In this document: positions 1 to 6,383 of the stretch, piece by piece
How the letters are laid out: each line of letters begins with the position of its first letter
Numbering within the stretch: the first letter of the stretch is position 1
IMG/VR virus record: IMGVR_UViG_3300031758_000346
Location: 1-31,572 of that record
Reading direction: 5' to 3' (one strand)
Origin: a virus
DNA: 31,572 bases
Translations under genes and position numbers: made by a program
The notes under the pieces: generated by a model
What the model was told of the DNA's origin: nothing
The model's database searches: none
The model's input: the letters and a program-made list of their open reading frames with translations, nothing else

Positions 1-1025
1 GTTACCGAAGCCGAACTCGCGGTGTAAAAATTCGTACCGTCGCAAATCACCGTGGCTCTTGTACCTTGTACCACTGTCGTCGTAGCACCCAGGCCAGTGC
101 TCAGAGTAAGCGTAAATGAACCCGAAGTCTGATTGTTTACTACGTAAAGATTCACGACCGGGGGGTAAATCACCGTAGCATTACTGGTAAGTGCACCAGT
201 AAAGGTCTGGATGTTGTTTTGCGCTTCGCTTGAATTCAACGTCGACGTACCACCCGGAGCGACGGATTTCACTAAGGCTGTGAAAGCGAAGTTCGCATTT
301 ACCCCATAACCAACCGTAATGTAAGCGCTGCCGGTGCAGACGATGAAGGCGGACTCGCCAGGATTAAAAACCTTAGCCGATGCCCCATCGATAAGTTCGG
401 CACCGGTGGTTGAAATCGTGAAAGTTCCGGTGCCATTGTTTTTAACCAGAACAAACCAATTGTCGCCTAATGTAGCTGCAGCTGGTAATGTGTAACTCCC
501 TGCACCACCGGACCACAATCGCGTTTGCGCACGATCGGTAGTGGCGAAAGTGCTGCCTGAGGACGCAGCCATAACCGGGTGGCTTTGGTTCAGTGTGGTG
601 GTGATCGCCAGGAGTCCCTTTCCGGCGAGTGCTGCTGCATCTGCCCCCGAGGACCCAATCCCAAAAGCAATCACGCCCCAAGTGCCTGCAGCGGTCGAAT
701 TGGTCGTGACGTAAACGTATTGCGCTTCTCCTGCGGCGATCGTAACAATCGTGTCCCCGGCGTTGTCCGCTACTGTAAAAGAACTCGCTCCCAGGTTACG
801 AATAAGCGAGTCCGTGCCGACCGATGTGGCATTCGCGGCAGGCATTCGCAGCGTGAGCCCCGCAGTCGTCGGCAACACCTCCATGATCCTGGAAGCGTAA
901 GTCCCGGTGTTACTGTTAGCCAGTGGCCACTCGAGCGTTGTGTTCGCGGAAAGCGTAAATGACCGGTAGCTTACATCGGTAGGCTGAACAATATCGCCGG
1001 TAAAGGGGGAGACGTAAGTAGGCAT
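1..1025 (-). CDS. Phage tail/fibre-like structural protein, C-terminus cut by window edge
   Basis: The reading frame opens at an ATG at 1025 (MPTYVSPFTGDIVQ) and stays open to base 1, so about 341 residues are present and the end lies outside the window. It starts 1 nt after the upstream gene's stop codon. The composition is rich in Thr, Ser, Ala, Gly and Val with almost no charged runs, as in beta-rich fibre proteins. Segments such as YVYVTTNSTAAGTWGV, DNWFVLVKNNGTGTFTI and ATVICDGTNFYTAS resemble the shaft and linker repeats common in phage tail proteins. I infer a virion tail or fibre component; the exact role is unknown. Confidence 0.7.
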   Translation of the reverse strand, partial: MPTYVSPFTGDIVQPTDVSYRSFTLSANTTLEWPLANSNTGTYASRIMEVLPTTAGLTLRMPAANATSVGTDSLIRNLGASSFTVADNAGDTIVTIAAGEAQYVYVTTNSTAAGTWGVIAFGIGSSGADAAALAGKGLLAITTTLNQSHPVMAASSGSTFATTDRAQTRLWSGGAGSYTLPAAATLGDNWFVLVKNNGTGTFTISTTGAELIDGASAKVFNPGESAFIVCTGSAYITVGYGVNANFAFTALVKSVAPGGTSTLNSSEAQNNIQTFTGALTSNATVIYPPVVNLYVVNNQTSGSFTLTLSTGLGATTTVVQGTRATVICDGTNFYTASSASV

Positions 1026-1026
1026 A

Positions 1027-1656
1027 TCATGTGTCCACGGCTACGGCCTGACGATCGGCGATGCGAAGTTTATCTTCGGTCTTAAGCTCGGCTACGTACT
1101 TGTCGTACATCGACTGCCAAGTCGGAATCCGAGGATCATTCTTCAGGAACGGCATCGCTTGCAAAAGCGAACCGTAAAGCATAGCCTGTGGTGCGTACTC
1201 GGTGAACCAGTTCGTTTGATTTGTCGAATCCAGCGGCACCGGGCGCTCGTAGTACAGCACTTCGAAGGAGTAAGCTGCAGCCGGAGTAGGCCCTAAAAAC
1301 CAATGCGTATAATCGTAATCCGCGTAGTAAAGCGGCACTCCGGTCTCGGTCGGGTCCGGCCAGTAATTACGAATGTATTCGTAGCGGCGCTCAAGCACCG
1401 GTCGACGTTCTCCGGCGACAGTGATATTTAAAGAAACCGTTTTGCGCCAGCGGGCGGGTTTAGCCACCACCGGGTCGCTTGCGGTGAGGGTTGAGGTGTC
1501 AACTGTTAAGTTACCGAGGAATTTAATCTCCGCCGCCAGGATCTGCTCGGCAAGCATGATGAACGTAGGGATCTTGTCGATCGTGGCCGTATCTGTGCGC
1601 TCCAGATAGGATTGAACGTCCGCAGCAAGGCTCGTGTAAGTCATCGTTACTGCCAT
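1027..1656 (-). CDS. Head-tail adaptor-like protein (SU10/phiEco32 gp6-like)
   Basis: 209 residues. The N-terminal part is helical and contains the run IDKIPTFIMLAEQILAAEIK (about residues 26-45); a beta-rich middle (PARWRKTVSLNI, RRYEYIRNYWPDP) is followed by a helical C-terminus. This layout matches small adaptor proteins of SU10/phiEco32-type podoviruses, which sit between portal and tail. An AGGA motif lies about 8 nt upstream of the ATG at 1656. It lies downstream of the lysis genes, far from the main head block, so it could be a second connector or a tail-associated relative. Assignment is from remembered family pattern only. Confidence 0.6.
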   Translation of the reverse strand: MAVTMTYTSLAADVQSYLERTDTATIDKIPTFIMLAEQILAAEIKFLGNLTVDTSTLTASDPVVAKPARWRKTVSLNITVAGERRPVLERRYEYIRNYWPDPTETGVPLYYADYDYTHWFLGPTPAAAYSFEVLYYERPVPLDSTNQTNWFTEYAPQAMLYGSLLQAMPFLKNDPRIPTWQSMYDKYVAELKTEDKLRIADRQAVAVDT

Positions 1657-1660
1657 GATT

Positions 1661-2122
1661 TCATCCTATTAGTGCACACTCGGCTTGCCTACGGATCACC
1701 AGACCTCGCAACACTTTACCACCCCCTCGAGTCCAGAGCATGAGCTGCTCTTTCACGCCTTCCCAGTCCTGAGCGTTGATCTTTCGCTTGAGTGTCGATG
1801 TTTGCAATCGTCCGACACCCAAATTGTAACAGAAATCGACTATAGCGTTCAATTTACCCCAGTCGCGATCTTTTACGGCTACGGCGAGAAGCACCGGGCA
1901 CTGCCTCACCGTTCCGGGTGCATAGGTGTGCAAAAGTTCGTGCATCAACAATTGTTCGGCATACTCACGCGTTATCTGGGGGTCATCCTTAGTAACACGA
2001 TCACCGCTCTGGTAATAGGTGGATCCGTATCCAATCGTCCACACGCCTGCAGGACAGAGGTAAGGCTTCGCGGAAAACCCCTCGAATCTGCGGCAAAGCT
2101 CTGCTGCGAGATCGAGCTTCAC
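1661..2122 (-). CDS. Endolysin, GH24 (T4-type) lysozyme
   Basis: 153 residues, the usual length for phage GH24 lysozymes, which hydrolyse the MurNAc-GlcNAc bond of peptidoglycan. The catalytic region is clear: E14 in RRFEGF, then C23 and T29 in PAGVWTIGYGS. Spacing E-x8-C-x5-T equals the T4 Glu11/Asp20/Thr26 triad, with Cys in place of Asp. Other family marks are FCYNLGVG and the C-terminal LRGLVIRRQAE. There is no obvious signal or SAR segment, so export probably needs the holin next door. Its ATG overlaps the stop of the holin-like gene (ATGA, 2119-2122), implying coupled translation. Confidence 0.92.
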   Translation of the reverse strand: MKLDLAAELCRRFEGFSAKPYLCPAGVWTIGYGSTYYQSGDRVTKDDPQITREYAEQLLMHELLHTYAPGTVRQCPVLLAVAVKDRDWGKLNAIVDFCYNLGVGRLQTSTLKRKINAQDWEGVKEQLMLWTRGGGKVLRGLVIRRQAECALIG

Positions 2123-2616
2123 GCGAGACCTCGAGCTTTCAGAGTGCGGTCAAGGAACCAATAGTTGAACGTACCCGCCACCAATGCGGCGAAATCGGGT
2201 GACATGATCATCTTGAACACTTCCTGCACGGGAAGACCTTCACGCGAGGCGATGATTGCAAACCAGATATGCGAAGCTGACCAGATAGCCAGAATCCAGT
2301 AGGTGACTACCGGCCTGACTGAAGCCGAGAGCGATGCCACCCAGCCACCGGCAGCTTTAGCCATCTCGGTCTGTGAATTGATCGCCGCTTCGAATGCGGA
2401 CATAACACCGGTGTCTATAGCTTTATCGCGCTCAGCTCCAATCTCGGCGAGCTTTTGTGCGCCACGCAACTGCTCAAGTTCGCACTGGCGATTGAACATG
2501 GAGAGTTCGTGTTGCCGCTCGTTTTTGCGGTCCAGGAATTTTAAGACTTCGGGAGCCAGCCGAAATAGACCCCCAAAGATCGTGCCAAAAAGACCACCAC
2601 CAATAATGTCCAGCAT
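2119..2616 (-). CDS. Holin-like membrane protein (3-TM holin type)
   Basis: 165 residues from the ATG at 2616, which overlaps the previous stop (TGATG); a GTG just upstream at 2619 is a less likely start. A glycine-rich hydrophobic N-terminus (DIIGGGLFGTIFGGLF) is followed by a charged, coiled-coil-prone middle (DRKNERQHELSM, ELEQLRGAQKLAEIGAERDK). A long hydrophobic stretch follows SASVRPVVTYW, then a weaker one near the C-terminus (FAALVAGTFNYWFL). This resembles the three-TM holin group (GTA_holin_3TM). Lying just before the lysozyme gene, it is the best candidate for the pore that releases the endolysin. A structural membrane protein remains possible. Confidence 0.65.
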   Translation of the reverse strand: MLDIIGGGLFGTIFGGLFRLAPEVLKFLDRKNERQHELSMFNRQCELEQLRGAQKLAEIGAERDKAIDTGVMSAFEAAINSQTEMAKAAGGWVASLSASVRPVVTYWILAIWSASHIWFAIIASREGLPVQEVFKMIMSPDFAALVAGTFNYWFLDRTLKARGLA

Positions 2617-2885
2617 CACCGCTTCCCCATCTTCTCGCGCTCTTCAAGCAGGCGGACCTTAACTTGCAATTCATTGATGTGTTGCATCAATTGCTCTTTT
2701 AGGACAGCACGTTTCTCGGCACTTATGGGAGAGTCAGTCGGCACACCTTCCTTAGTAATTAAGGCAGGCATTGCGCCTTCGATCTTCGTTAAGCGTGTTG
2801 AAAAGTCCGCGACTTGCCCAAGCAGCCACGCCAGCGAGGCCACGATGACCGGGATAACTGCCTTGAGAACGTCGCTCCAGTTCAT
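2616..2885 (-). CDS. Small membrane-anchored coiled-coil protein of the lysis cassette
   Basis: 89 residues. The ATG at 2885 overlaps the previous stop (ATGA, 2882-2885). There is one N-terminal transmembrane helix (VLKAVIPVIVASLAWLL, about residues 6-22), then a polar region and a C-terminal coiled coil (AEKRAVLKEQLMQHINELQ, VRLLEEREK). One N-terminal TM helix plus a coiled coil is the topology of inner-membrane spanins (Rz), but small holin partners look the same. I see no embedded lipoprotein ORF that would make a Rz/Rz1 pair. The role in lysis is inferred from context. Confidence 0.6.
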   Translation of the reverse strand: MNWSDVLKAVIPVIVASLAWLLGQVADFSTRLTKIEGAMPALITKEGVPTDSPISAEKRAVLKEQLMQHINELQVKVRLLEEREKMGKR

Positions 2886-3079
2886 ATACCAAGAAAACGC
2901 TTGACGAACGTTGCGGCGACACCCGGACCGAACAGTACAGCGAGGATGGTGGCGTAAAGCAGCCACTCGATGTGTTTCATTCGAGCCTTACCGTTATCGA
3001 GTGACTCCTCGATATTTTTATAGCGTTGCTCGCAAATCGCTTCGTGCACCGATAAGCGCTTGTCCAGGTCGTCGCTCAT
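2882..3079 (-). CDS. Small coiled-coil plus C-terminal TM protein (XhlA-like)
   Basis: 65 residues. Residues 1-38 are charged and helical (SDDLDKRLSVHEAICEQRY and on), and residues 39-58 form one transmembrane helix (WLLYATILAVLFGPGVAATF) followed by KRF. This is the layout of XhlA-type haemolysin/holin-accessory proteins. It begins 1 nt after the stop of the 53-residue gene and overlaps the next gene by 4 nt, so it belongs to the lysis operon. Function inferred from topology and neighbours. Confidence 0.55.
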   Translation of the reverse strand: MSDDLDKRLSVHEAICEQRYKNIEESLDNGKARMKHIEWLLYATILAVLFGPGVAATFVKRFLGI

Positions 3080-3080
3080 G

Positions 3081-3242
3081 TCAAGCTGCCTCTTGTTCCT
3101 CGGTCGGTGGCACCTGTTGAAGTGTGGGTGGCTTTGCAGACTCTTTCATGCCATCGATGAGTTGGTAAACCTCCTGGTACGGGCGCGTGCCCAGGTAGCC
3201 GATAATCTGATTTGCAAGCTCGATTGGTAAGTTAAGGGTCAT
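3081..3242 (-). CDS. Small hypothetical protein (53 aa)
   Basis: ATG at 3242, 3 nt after the stop of the chaperone module. The product begins MTLNLPIELANQIIGYLGTR, continues with YQEVYQLIDGMKESA, and ends in a Pro/Gln/Glu-rich tail (PPTLQQVPPTEEQEAA). The first half looks like a compact helical domain of the kind seen in short phage proteins beside lysis genes. I do not recognise a function. The tight spacing on both sides supports it as a real gene. Confidence 0.6.
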   Translation of the reverse strand: MTLNLPIELANQIIGYLGTRPYQEVYQLIDGMKESAKPPTLQQVPPTEEQEAA

Positions 3243-3245
3243 ACT

Positions 3246-3392
3246 TTACTCCGGTTGAGTGGGCCACTGGATTTCCAAAGGGAAACCCGCTTGAGAAGGT
3301 ACATCACGCAGGGCTTGGCGGTAAATTGCCCATGCAGCTTGATCGACAGGTGCGTCATACCAAATCCGACTTTTGAAAGCCAAACCGCTCAA
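3246..3392 (-). CDS. Tail-fibre assembly chaperone C-terminal module (in +1 frame to the upstream gene)
   Basis: This frame encodes WYDAPVDQAAWAIYRQ then ALRDVPSQAGFPLEIQWP, ending TQPE. W-x-x-YRQALRD-hP-x-Q-x-x-FP-x-x-hxWP is the hallmark of phage tail-fibre assembly chaperones (Phage_TAC/DUF4376 group). The frame has no ATG: it opens after a TAA with TTG at 3392 and lies +1 relative to the 82-residue gene, overlapping it by 38 nt. Either it initiates at TTG, or it is the C-terminal half of one protein joined by a +1 frameshift, or it is a decayed remnant. The competing ATG at 3358 gives an unrelated short peptide that I reject. Confidence 0.55.
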   Translation of the reverse strand: MSGLAFKSRIWYDAPVDQAAWAIYRQALRDVPSQAGFPLEIQWPTQPE

Positions 3393-3603
3393 TTATGCTG
3401 AGGTCTTCAACATCCTGCCAAACAGGCTCTATTGCTTCACCTTTGTATCCAGGCTGACCGTAGCCATCTGGATACACGGCAACGTTTTGTTTACGGGTCA
3501 TGCTGCCGCGAAGAAAGTCCATAAATTGCGCATGTTCAGGCGTACCCTGAATAGCGTCTAAGTCTTCGCGTGTGTTAATGATGGTTCTGGATAGCAATGC
3601 CAT
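3355..3603 (-). CDS. Tail-associated protein, likely N-terminal part of fibre assembly chaperone
   Basis: 82 residues from an ATG at 3603 with GGAG 7 nt upstream; it overlaps the end of the RT gene by 29 nt. The product begins MALLSRTIINTREDLDAIQG, contains a Gly/Tyr/Pro stretch (VYPDGYGQPGYKG), and ends VEDLSIIERFGFQKSDLV. I recall proteins of this kind next to fibre genes in phages of Gram-negative hosts but cannot name a tested function. The chaperone-type motif follows immediately in the +1 frame, so the two may make one product. Confidence 0.65.
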   Translation of the reverse strand: MALLSRTIINTREDLDAIQGTPEHAQFMDFLRGSMTRKQNVAVYPDGYGQPGYKGEAIEPVWQDVEDLSIIERFGFQKSDLV

Positions 3604-4570
3604 GTTTATTCTCCAACCAATTAAAAAGATGATGGGTGTCTGCCCAACATGCGTGGCCAGACCAAGAAGCAAGAAACTGTTTTAGGGACGTTTGGTCGTC
3701 GTGGCGAACAAATTTGGCGACTTTTCTCTTAGCTCTTACGACTGAGTCGCGGCGCAAAAGTTTATGCGTTTTCCAGATTCGAAAGCCAAGGAAGTTAATA
3801 CCTTTCGCTGTTGACGACACTTGCCATTTGCTAATGCTTAAGCGCAGCGCTGTATTGGAAAACTTTTTGATACCGGCAAAGGTCTCACGCAGCGATGCAA
3901 CACTATGTCCAAGCACAATAATATCGTCCATGTAGCGCGCCCAGTGTCGTATACCTAAATCGAAGTGTATGTAACGATCCACTGCGTTGCCATACACGTT
4001 GGCAAAAAGCTGACTGGTAAGACTTCCGATAGGAATGCCGCGACCCTCCACTGGAATAATTTCTCTCAGTATCAAAAGCGTTTTAGCGCAGGCAATTTTA
4101 CGGTCAATCATCTGATGCAACACCGCATGGTCAACTGAAGGGAAAAACTTCGCAAAGTCTGTTTTTAAGAAATAAGGCGCGTTTGTTTTACGTAGCGCGG
4201 ATTGAACGTGACGGACGCCCGCGTGGGTTCCTAGACCTACTCGACAAGCAAACGTTTGAGGTAGTAGCGCTCGTTCAAAGATTGGGCCAACGATATTGCA
4301 CAAAGCGTGTTGAACGAGACGGTCCTTGAAATCCAAGGCGGAAATCAAACGTGCTTTAGGCTCATAGACTGTGAACTCTCGGTAGGGGCCAATTCTATAA
4401 CCACCATCCAGCAATTCTTGTTGCACAAGCAGCAGATTAGCCTCGGCGTACTCTTTGAATTCAAGATAACCGAACGTCATGCGTTTGTTGCGCGAAGTCT
4501 TCTCCAAAGCTATGCGAAGATTTTCGATGTTTGCTATTTGACCAATAAGGTTCTTGTGCGTTCTAGCCAT
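3575..4570 (-). CDS. brt: Diversity-generating retroelement reverse transcriptase
   Basis: 331 residues from the ATG at 4570 (MARTHKNLIGQI). It reverse-transcribes the TR RNA with adenine-specific errors and so supplies the mutagenic cDNA that replaces VR. Visible motifs: KTDFAKFFPS with catalytic D138; IGSLTSQ (181-187), the DGR-type motif 4; and the active-site YMDD (213-216). A thumb-like, basic C-terminal region follows (GINFLGFRIW, RAKRKVAKFVRH). There is no maturase or endonuclease domain, as expected for DGR enzymes. From memory it aligns end to end with the Bordetella phage BPP-1 RT (about 328 aa), which fixes this start. The frame stays open upstream through TR and avd, but that extension is not protein-like. 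Confidence 0.97.
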   Translation of the reverse strand: MARTHKNLIGQIANIENLRIALEKTSRNKRMTFGYLEFKEYAEANLLLVQQELLDGGYRIGPYREFTVYEPKARLISALDFKDRLVQHALCNIVGPIFERALLPQTFACRVGLGTHAGVRHVQSALRKTNAPYFLKTDFAKFFPSVDHAVLHQMIDRKIACAKTLLILREIIPVEGRGIPIGSLTSQLFANVYGNAVDRYIHFDLGIRHWARYMDDIIVLGHSVASLRETFAGIKKFSNTALRLSISKWQVSSTAKGINFLGFRIWKTHKLLRRDSVVRAKRKVAKFVRHDDQTSLKQFLASWSGHACWADTHHLFNWLENKHGIAIQNHH

Positions 4571-4838
4571 AAGAATGCTGGCCGCGCCGTTCAATTGCTT
4601 ACTAGGCGCTATGCCAGACCGCTGAGTGTATTTCCCGAAGGAGGACAAAACCGGCTGACCACATGTTAAATGACCGGCTTGCAAAGCCTTAGCGATTGCA
4701 AAGCGATAAACGAATGTCGTCACAGACGCCGCGCGCCCCGATGTTGTTGTTCGAGTTCGTGGGAGAGTTGTTCCAGTTCGAGCTTCGTGATCCGGAGTTC
4801 GACCCGTTGTTCCAGTTGCCCTCAAAGATCGCGGCGTT
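4571..4838 (-). ncRNA. DGR template RNA (TR plus spacer to RT)
   Basis: The 120 nt TR is followed by about 148 nt of non-coding spacer before the RT start codon. In BPP-1 the RNA covering TR and the downstream spacer is the functional template, and the spacer is needed for cDNA priming. The same layout is seen here. RNA ends are inferred, as I see no promoter or terminator that defines them. Confidence 0.6.
4719..4838 (-). repeat. DGR template repeat (TR)
   Basis: 120 nt matching VR (5262-5381) at a constant offset of 543 without gaps. The coding strand has 33 adenines, mostly in AAC codons; 16 of them differ in VR and none of the 87 other bases do. TR starts at the last two bases of the avd stop codon. 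Its end carries the 14 nt all-G/C block (4727-4740) followed by GTCTGTGAC, the counterpart of IMH* in BPP-1. Homology stops at 4719. Confidence 0.97.
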
Positions 4839-5214
4839 AATGCCCGGTCTGCCCCTGCTTTTGCCTTTTCTTGATCCAACTGCCCAACATTGCACCAACT
4901 TCCGCGACGAGTATTTGTGCTGTCTGAAGTTGATGTGGTGTAAGACATTTGATCGAGACAAGGAATCGCATCCAAAACCGCAGTTGCGCCAACCCTGCGT
5001 CTGCGGCGTAAATTTTTGAGATCTGATTGCTTTTTCCGGCCTGAAAAAACAGATCGGGTTGACTTAGCAAGCAGTGGAGAAACATGTCGCGAGCGACGCC
5101 GTGCTTGCGCGGTATAGACTGCGCAATCGGATACAAATAGCTGATCACGCGTTCGTACTTCTCGCTGATAGCCATTTGGTCGTAGCATTGCGTTGTCTCT
5201 CCTATAGGGTTCAT
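4837..5214 (-). CDS. avd: DGR accessory variability determinant (Avd)
   Basis: 125 residues. Avd forms a basic pentameric four-helix-bundle barrel that binds the RT and template RNA and is needed for mutagenic homing. The motifs ISYLYPIAQSIPRKHG, AGKSNQISKIYAADAGLA, RFWMRFL and VGAMLGSWIKK match what I remember of the BPP-1 Avd (128 aa). The N-terminal MNPIGETTQCYDQM aligns with the start of that protein, so I choose the ATG at 5214 over the in-frame ATG at 5175 or TTG at 5217. No strong Shine-Dalgarno precedes it. It sits between the VR hairpin and TR, as in BPP-1, and its stop codon touches TR. Confidence 0.95.
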   Translation of the reverse strand: MNPIGETTQCYDQMAISEKYERVISYLYPIAQSIPRKHGVARDMFLHCLLSQPDLFFQAGKSNQISKIYAADAGLAQLRFWMRFLVSIKCLTPHQLQTAQILVAEVGAMLGSWIKKRQKQGQTGH

Positions 5215-5225
5215 CAAGTCTTGAT

Positions 5226-5243
5226 GGCGCCCTTTCGGGCGCC
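5226..5243 (-). promoter_or_regulatory. DGR target-site hairpin/cruciform with GAAA loop
   Basis: Perfect 7 bp inverted repeat (GGCGCCC/GGGCGCC) with a 4 nt loop reading GAAA on the coding strand, beginning directly after the stop codon of the mtd-like gene and 18 bp from the end of VR. In BPP-1 a hairpin/cruciform with a short GC stem and a GRNA tetraloop just downstream of VR raises homing efficiency. The position and loop class match. There is no U-tract, so a terminator role is unlikely. Confidence 0.85.
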
Positions 5244-6374
5244 TTAATCAAGAATCAGGTGGTCACAGACGCCGCGCGCCCCGAAGCTGCCGCTCGAGTA
5301 CGTGGGAGAGTTGTTCCAGGCCGAGCTTCGCGATCCGGAGTCCGACCCGTGGTACCAGGCGCCCCCAAAGAACGCGGCGTTTTCCATTTGATACGTTGAG
5401 CCTCGGCCTCCGGTATTAGCAGTCCATGCCGCGCCCGCTGCGCCGCCGCCAAAATTAGCACCCCACACCCAAAGGTTTCCAGTAGCTAACATGACACCCC
5501 ACTTGGATGTGTAGGCGTTGCGCAAAATGGTTGATCCTGGATCTGTGCCGCCAGAGCTGGCTTCGGTCGTGCCATAAGCAAGTGCTGCGAACTCATCGTA
5601 AGCAGGGGACCTCTTACCCCAAGATCGTAATACTTCGTTAGCTTCCCACCAGTTCATCGAACCGTAAGCGCTTGAGCCGTTGCCACCGAACTTTGTCGGG
5701 ATTTTGGGCGGTGACGATCCGTCTGCAATGGTCACGTTATAGGCTGATGTGCCGTTGGTAAGGTGGTCAACGCCGAGCAAATAGATATCTGCCCAAAACG
5801 AGTCAGCAATCAGTGTCATACCGCGAGGGTCTGAACACGCAGGTCTAAACTTAAGATCCCAGAACGAGTATTCATTGATGGCCGGTGTAGTGTCACCGCC
5901 CGATGTGCCACTTGCATTGCCTCCTGGCGCATAGTGGAATCCACCGATGCGACGCCAGTTTCCCGCGCCCGGTGCAGATGAATAATTGCTGGTCGCTTGA
6001 ATGGTTGCGTCGTCTTTGACCCAGATAGCGTAGTTTGTACCGGCGGTAAGCGCAGGCATCGTAATCGAGGTGGCGCTGGCAAACGTTACAGTTGTGCCTC
6101 CAACCTCCACACGCGTCCCTGCTTTAATTTGGGCCGTGCCTGCACCTGTTTTGGTAAACGCAACAGTGCTTGGATCTGCTTTGTAAAACAGGCCGTAGGA
6201 GGGTGATGCGACGGTACCGAACGATAGATTTCCAGAGCCATCGGTAATTATGGCTTGACCTACACTGCCATCAACACCTGGGAGTGTAAATGTCGTGCTT
6301 GACGCAGTGTTTGCGCTTTGGATAGTGGTCGTACCGGCGCCACTCGCATTGCCTTGAATCTTAAGATTACTCAT
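5244..6374 (-). CDS. mtd: DGR target protein, Mtd-like receptor-binding tail protein
   Basis: 376 residues from an ATG at 6374 with AAGGA 6 nt upstream. Mtd is the trimeric tail-fibre tip protein of BPP-1 that binds the host receptor through a C-type-lectin fold whose surface is diversified. From about residue 60 onward the sequence follows what I remember of BPP-1 Mtd (381 aa): ITMPALTAGTNYAIWV, GGFHYAPGGNA, FWADIYLLGVDHL, TSKWGV, TANTGGRGS, and the end GARGVCDHLILD. VR covers residues 332-371. The first ~55 residues differ from BPP-1 and look like a fibre-linker module (STTFTLPGVDGSVGQAIITD). Receptor binding is inferred from the family; the receptor is unknown. Confidence 0.96.
   Translation of the reverse strand: MSNLKIQGNASGAGTTTIQSANTASSTTFTLPGVDGSVGQAIITDGSGNLSFGTVASPSYGLFYKADPSTVAFTKTGAGTAQIKAGTRVEVGGTTVTFASATSITMPALTAGTNYAIWVKDDATIQATSNYSSAPGAGNWRRIGGFHYAPGGNASGTSGGDTTPAINEYSFWDLKFRPACSDPRGMTLIADSFWADIYLLGVDHLTNGTSAYNVTIADGSSPPKIPTKFGGNGSSAYGSMNWWEANEVLRSWGKRSPAYDEFAALAYGTTEASSGGTDPGSTILRNAYTSKWGVMLATGNLWVWGANFGGGAAGAAWTANTGGRGSTYQMENAAFFGGAWYHGSDSGSRSSAWNNSPTYSSGSFGARGVCDHLILD
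5262..5381 (-). repeat. DGR variable repeat (VR) with IMH at its end
   Basis: 120 nt at the 3' end of the mtd-like gene. Relative to TR, 13 codons are altered and 12 amino acids differ. Examples are TR AAC codons turned into GCC, TAC, CAC, GAC, AGC and GGC, and ATC into TTC. All 16 substitutions fall on TR adenines. The end is an invariant 14 nt G/C-only block (5270-5283) followed by GTCTGTGAC, matching the IMH element that marks where cDNA integration starts. Confidence 0.97.
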
Positions 6375-6383
6375 AAAATTTCC

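Noticed and set aside
3240-3358. ATG at 3358 overlapping the previous stop, giving a 39-residue peptide
   Set aside because: The +1 frame through the same bases carries the recognisable chaperone signature, so this frame is a shadow despite its neat ATGA overlap.
4689-4961. Frame through TR encoding an Asn-rich peptide
   Set aside because: This is the non-coding template read in the VR frame; it has no start of its own and is explained by the DGR.
4571-5251. N-terminal extension of the RT frame (total 558 codons)
   Set aside because: It reads through avd and TR in the wrong frame, is Thr/Arg-rich and not protein-like; the ATG at 4570 matches the known start of this RT family.
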